DNA of 8,979 bases, taken from NCBI GenBank assembly GCA_028687395.1, contig JAQUAE010000050.1:1-8979 (forward strand), in the 5' to 3' direction. A model generated the notes under the pieces. It had not been told where the DNA came from. It made no database searches and saw only the letters and a list, made by a program, of their open reading frames with translations. The translations under genes and the position numbers were made by a program. The DNA comes from Anaerolineales bacterium. Its GTDB lineage: Bacteria > Chloroflexota > Anaerolineae > Anaerolineales > UBA4823. This document shows positions 6,377-8,979 of the stretch, piece after piece; positions within the stretch are counted from its first letter, which is position 1, and every line of letters starts with the position of its first letter.

Positions 6377-7513
6377 TCACACCGGCTTCAAGACCCGGTC
6401 AGCGCGCAGTTGTTTCACGCGCATCACCGACCCGGCGGGCATCGATTCCAGCGCGGCTTCCTGCCAGGCGCGCACGCCCAGGTCTTTCACCGAGGTTTCC
6501 TTGTAGCCCAGCTCATCCCACAGCCCCTTGAGCAGAGCCATTTCCGGGGTCAGGAACAACAGCGCCACCTCACATTGCAGGTCGCGCGATTCCCGCTCCA
6601 CCTCGTTCAATAACGCTCGCAACCCCTTTTCGAAGGACACACCGTCCTGGATAATCACGCTGTCCAGCCGCGCTACCAGATTCTCGACCTGCCAGCCGGC
6701 CATGCCCACCAGGCGGTCGCCGTCGTACAAGAGCAGGAAAGCCTTCTCGCTTAAGGCAGCCATCACCTCCGCCTCGCTCCAATATGCCCTTCCTCCCGTG
6801 ACCTGGTGGGAAACGAACTCGGCGATCTGCCCCACCTGGCCCGGCCGGGCGCGCTCCACGCTCAAACGGCCGGCTGCGCGCACCGCCTCCGTGGTTGCGC
6901 CGGCCTCGCTCTCTGGAAAGAGGCGGTTCCACGCCGTCGTCACCTGCGACCAGGTCTCGTCGAAGGTGCCTTCGTTGCGGATCACCACATCAGCCGCTCG
7001 CATCTTCTCTTCGTGAGGGCTTTGCACTGCCAGCCTCTGCTGGGCGGCCGCCTCACTCATGCCGCGCTTGCGCCTCAAGCGCTCGATTTGTATCTCTTGC
7101 GAAGCATAGGTCACCCAGATCGAATCGCAGGCCACCCGCAATGGAGATTCGAGCAGCTTGATCGCCTCGATGACGATCACTTTTTGCGGCGCCCGGCGCA
7201 CCAGGAGGTCGACGGCTTGCCTGACCAGGGGATGCACGATGCCCTCCAGGCGAGAGAGCGCCTCCCCATCCGCGAAGACCACCTTGGCCAGGCGGGAACG
7301 GTCGATTTGCCCGTCCTCGGTGAGAATCCAGGAGCCAAAGGCGTCGATTACCGCCTGGTGCGCCGGGGCGCCCTTGGCGATGGCGCGGTGGCCCAGGGCG
7401 TCGGCGTCGATGCCATACGCGCCGAGGTGCTCGAGCATGCGCCGGACGACGCTCTTGCCCGTGGCAATATTGCCGGTCAGCCCGATGACGACCTTCCCCG
7501 GCCAGGCGCTCAT
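6377..7513 (-). CDS. coaE: Dephospho-CoA kinase with a C-terminal GNAT-like extension
   Basis: The N-terminal 200 residues form a dephospho-CoA kinase, which phosphorylates the 3'-hydroxyl of dephospho-CoA in the last step of CoA synthesis. The P-loop is GNIATGKS (14-21), the acceptor-side IDAD is at 35-38, and a lid with RLRRKRGMS sits at 145-153. The usual PLLFE motif is replaced by EAIKLLES (116-123). Family members are normally about 200 residues; this one has 378. Residues about 216-345 resemble an acetyltransferase (GNAT) fold: a RPGQVGQIAEFV helix, the FLLLYDGDRLVGMAGW strand pair, a DSVII strand, an ALLNEVERE helix and a terminal ELGYKET. The acetyl-CoA loop (normally RxxGxG/A) reads SFEKGL, so acetyltransferase activity is doubtful. 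The ATG has GGGAG 5 nt upstream. The fusion reading rests on pattern recognition. Confidence 0.9.
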   Translation of the reverse strand: MSAWPGKVVIGLTGNIATGKSVVRRMLEHLGAYGIDADALGHRAIAKGAPAHQAVIDAFGSWILTEDGQIDRSRLAKVVFADGEALSRLEGIVHPLVRQAVDLLVRRAPQKVIVIEAIKLLESPLRVACDSIWVTYASQEIQIERLRRKRGMSEAAAQQRLAVQSPHEEKMRAADVVIRNEGTFDETWSQVTTAWNRLFPESEAGATTEAVRAAGRLSVERARPGQVGQIAEFVSHQVTGGRAYWSEAEVMAALSEKAFLLLYDGDRLVGMAGWQVENLVARLDSVIIQDGVSFEKGLRALLNEVERESRDLQCEVALLFLTPEMALLKGLWDELGYKETSVKDLGVRAWQEAALESMPAGSVMRVKQLRADRVLKPV

Positions 7514-7524
7514 GGAATCTCCCG

Positions 7525-7540
7525 TGTGTGCATGCTCACA
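7525..7540. promoter_or_regulatory. CRP-like palindrome in the coaE leader
   Basis: The plus strand reads TGTGT-GCATGC-TCACA, one base from the classical TGTGA-N6-TCACA arrangement bound by CRP/FNR-family regulators. It lies just downstream of the predicted transcription start (about 7543) and 1 nt upstream of the coaE ribosome-binding site (7519-7523). A bound protein here would block rather than activate. As RNA it could also form a 4-bp hairpin. It may be coincidence. Confidence 0.35.
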
Positions 7541-7549
7541 TCCTATCCC

Positions 7550-7578
7550 ATTTTAGCCGGGGGAGGGGAGAATGTCAA
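7550..7578 (-). promoter_or_regulatory. Strong sigma-70-type promoter for coaE-cdaA-cdaR-der
   Basis: On the minus strand a perfect TTGACA (7573-7578), a 17-nt C-rich spacer and TAAAAT (7550-7555) give a start near 7543 and a leader of about 30 nt before the coaE ATG. It is the best promoter in the window and marks the start of the operon, separate from the upstream permease genes. Confidence 0.75.
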
Positions 7579-7666
7579 AGGTAATGGAAGGAGGGTCGAG
7601 CGTTTCTCCTCGCCTGGGGATTCTCGCCGGGGGGTCAGCCGACCGGAGTCGTGGAAGTGGGGAGTG

Positions 7667-8608
7667 TCAACCCTGCAAGCGCTTCGCCAGACGAGGGTCG
7701 AGCAAGTCCCGCAAGCCGTCGCCGAGCATGTTGAAGCCCAGCACCACCAGCATCAGGGAGATACCCGGGAAGAAGGTCAGGTGTGGCGCGTTGAAGATGT
7801 TCTTATACTCCTGCCCGACCATCAACCCCCATTCCGGCGTGGGGTGCTGGGCGCCCAACCCCAGGAATGAGAGCGCGGCTGCGTCCAGTATTGCTGTCGC
7901 CACCCCCAGCGTGCCCTGAACGATCAGCGGGGTGAGCGAGTTGGGCAGGATGTGGTGCAGCATCAGGTAGTAATCGCTGGCGCCAAGGGCGACCGAGGCT
8001 GAAACGTAATCCAGTTCTTTGATCAGGATCACGCTGGCCCTCGTGACGCGGGCGTAGGCTGGAATCGAAACGATACCAATCGCCAGCAAGGCATTGATAA
8101 GACCCGGGCCGAGCACGGTCACGATGGCGATTGCCAGCAGCAGGCTGGGAAAAGCCAGCAGCACGTCCAGGGCGCGCATCACCGTGTTATCCAGCCATCC
8201 GCCCAGGTAGCCACTGAGCAAACCCAGCGTGGTGCCCACCAGGATGGCGAAACTGACTGTGGTGAAACCAATGATCAGAGAGAGGCGCGCCCCAAAGAGC
8301 ACCCGGCTGAAGACATCGCGCACGTTGCCATCGATGCCGAAGAGGTGTTGCGGGTGTTCCTGGGGACATCCCAGCAAGTGGATGCAGGGCGCTTCGCGCT
8401 TCTTAACCTGCTCGATGCCGATCAGCGGTTTTTCAGGGTCGTAGGGAGCGAGCAGCGGGGCAAAGATGGCGATCAGGGTCAGGGTGAACAGGATGACCAT
8501 CCCCACCACCGCTGAACGGTTGCGAAACAGACGCCGCACGAGCAGCTTTGCCCTATTCACTTCGACCGGCACCAGGATTTTTTCAAGCTGAAGGTCAGCA
8601 GGTTGCAT
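7667..8608 (-). CDS. Peptide-type ABC transporter permease (DppC/OppC family)
   Basis: The 313-residue inner-membrane subunit belongs to a dipeptide/oligopeptide/nickel-type ABC importer. An OppC-type N-terminal segment (about 24-57) contains the first helix and ends in LLAPYDP. The permease core follows, with GIDGNVRDVFSRVLFGARLSL (roughly 91-111) in place of the usual GTDxxGRDxxSRxxxGAR. Further helices lie near 110-133, 148-170, 173-190, 226-250 and 278-297. The EAA loop, which contacts the ATPase, is at 201-223 (ASVALGAS...HHILPN). The loop after helix 1 is longer than usual and holds two cysteines, C75 and C81. The ATG is 2 nt after the dppB-type stop, with GGGG just upstream, so the two permeases are one unit. 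The real substrate cannot be told from the permease. No terminator is evident between this gene and the coaE promoter. Confidence 0.92.
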   Translation of the reverse strand: MQPADLQLEKILVPVEVNRAKLLVRRLFRNRSAVVGMVILFTLTLIAIFAPLLAPYDPEKPLIGIEQVKKREAPCIHLLGCPQEHPQHLFGIDGNVRDVFSRVLFGARLSLIIGFTTVSFAILVGTTLGLLSGYLGGWLDNTVMRALDVLLAFPSLLLAIAIVTVLGPGLINALLAIGIVSIPAYARVTRASVILIKELDYVSASVALGASDYYLMLHHILPNSLTPLIVQGTLGVATAILDAAALSFLGLGAQHPTPEWGLMVGQEYKNIFNAPHLTFFPGISLMLVVLGFNMLGDGLRDLLDPRLAKRLQG

Positions 8609-8610
8609 GG

Positions 8611-8979
8611 TTACCCCAATCGGATGCGCGGATCGAGGAAGGCGTAGAGCAGGTCCACGATCAGGTTAAGCGCCACATAGAAAACCGCCACGACCAGGGT
8701 GAAAGCCTGTACGACGGTGTAATCGCGTGCCGTGATGGCTTCGTAGAGCGAGCGCCCCACCCCCGGTAGGTTGAACACCGTTTCGGTGAGCACCGCCCCG
8801 CTCAACAGCCCGCCCAGCGATAGCCCGATGATGGTCACCACGGGAAGCAGAGCGTTGCGCAAGGCGTGGCGGAAGACCACCCTCGGCATGCGCAGCCCCT
8901 TGGCCCGCGCCGTGCGGATGTAGTCCAGACCGAGTACATCCAGGATGCTGGAGCGCGTCATGCGGGCGATGATGGACAG
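8611..8979 (-). CDS. Peptide-type ABC transporter permease (DppB/OppB family), C-terminal part
   Basis: The frame continues off the right edge; the 122 visible residues are the C-terminal third of a DppB/OppB-type permease, normally about 310-340 residues. The EAA coupling loop is complete: LDYIRTARAKGL followed by FRHALRNALLPV. Then come a helix (IIGLSLGGLLSGAVLTE), the conserved ETVFNLPGVGRSL segment, and a last helix ending in LLYAFLDPRIRLG. The membrane subunit pairs with the DppC/OppC-type protein encoded 2 nt downstream to form the pore. The ATG at 8961 is internal: six codons (LSIIAR) precede it in frame with no stop, and the family sequence continues through them. The binding-protein and ATPase genes expected in such a cluster are not in the window. 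Confidence 0.92.
   Translation of the reverse strand: MSIIARMTRSSILDVLGLDYIRTARAKGLRMPRVVFRHALRNALLPVVTIIGLSLGGLLSGAVLTETVFNLPGVGRSLYEAITARDYTVVQAFTLVVAVFYVALNLIVDLLYAFLDPRIRLG

Noticed and set aside
7620..7666. Terminator after the DppC/OppC-type gene
   Set aside because: Only a 4-bp GGTC/GACC stem is visible, with no T-run downstream on the minus strand.
6806..7870. Long plus-strand open frame (354 codons) opposite coaE and dppC
   Set aside because: It spans the coaE promoter and two real genes in antisense, has no family features, and its composition is that of a shadow frame.

Overview
The window is GC-rich and gene-dense, and looks like the chromosome of an uncultured or environmental bacterium. 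I read it as probably Chloroflexota (Anaerolineae-like). The reasons are the codon and base usage, a dephospho-CoA kinase with a long C-terminal extension, a Der GTPase with an insertion in its first G domain, and TATAAT-type promoters alongside GTG/TTG starts. This placement is inference; there is no rRNA or other taxonomic marker in the window.

Layout. (1) At 1-237 (+) is the C-terminal end of a LysM protein, closed by a good intrinsic terminator (266-306). (2) At 305-357 is a compact imperfect inverted repeat, followed by a Nudix hydrolase of the ADP-ribose pyrophosphatase type (383-913, +). (3) All remaining genes are on the minus strand. Read in their own direction from the right edge they are: two peptide-type ABC permease genes (the dppB/oppB-type gene is cut by the window end; the dppC/oppC-type gene is complete), then coaE, cdaA, cdaR and der, then lepB and deoC, and finally a small YgiT-type zinc-finger gene that converges on the Nudix gene.

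Transcription units inferred from spacing and promoters: the two permease genes are 2 nt apart. A near-consensus promoter (TTGACA, 17 nt, TAAAAT) at 7550-7578 precedes coaE and probably drives coaE-cdaA-cdaR-der, in which cdaA/cdaR are 1 nt apart and cdaR/der 9 nt apart. A second promoter at 2629-2657 precedes lepB-deoC, which are 9-16 nt apart in ribosome-binding terms. A TATAAT box sits 7 nt before the zinc-finger ATG, which suggests a leaderless transcript.

Function. Most genes are housekeeping: CoA biosynthesis, cyclic di-AMP synthesis and its membrane regulator, ribosome assembly, secretory signal-peptide cleavage, deoxyribose-phosphate breakdown and nucleotide clean-up. I found no phage, CRISPR, toxin-antitoxin pair or full insertion sequence. 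The items most worth a second look are the short repeat family (305-357 and 2685-2708), the CoaE fusion with a degenerate acetyltransferase-like domain, the linkage of c-di-AMP genes to coaE and der, and the likely leaderless zinc-finger gene.
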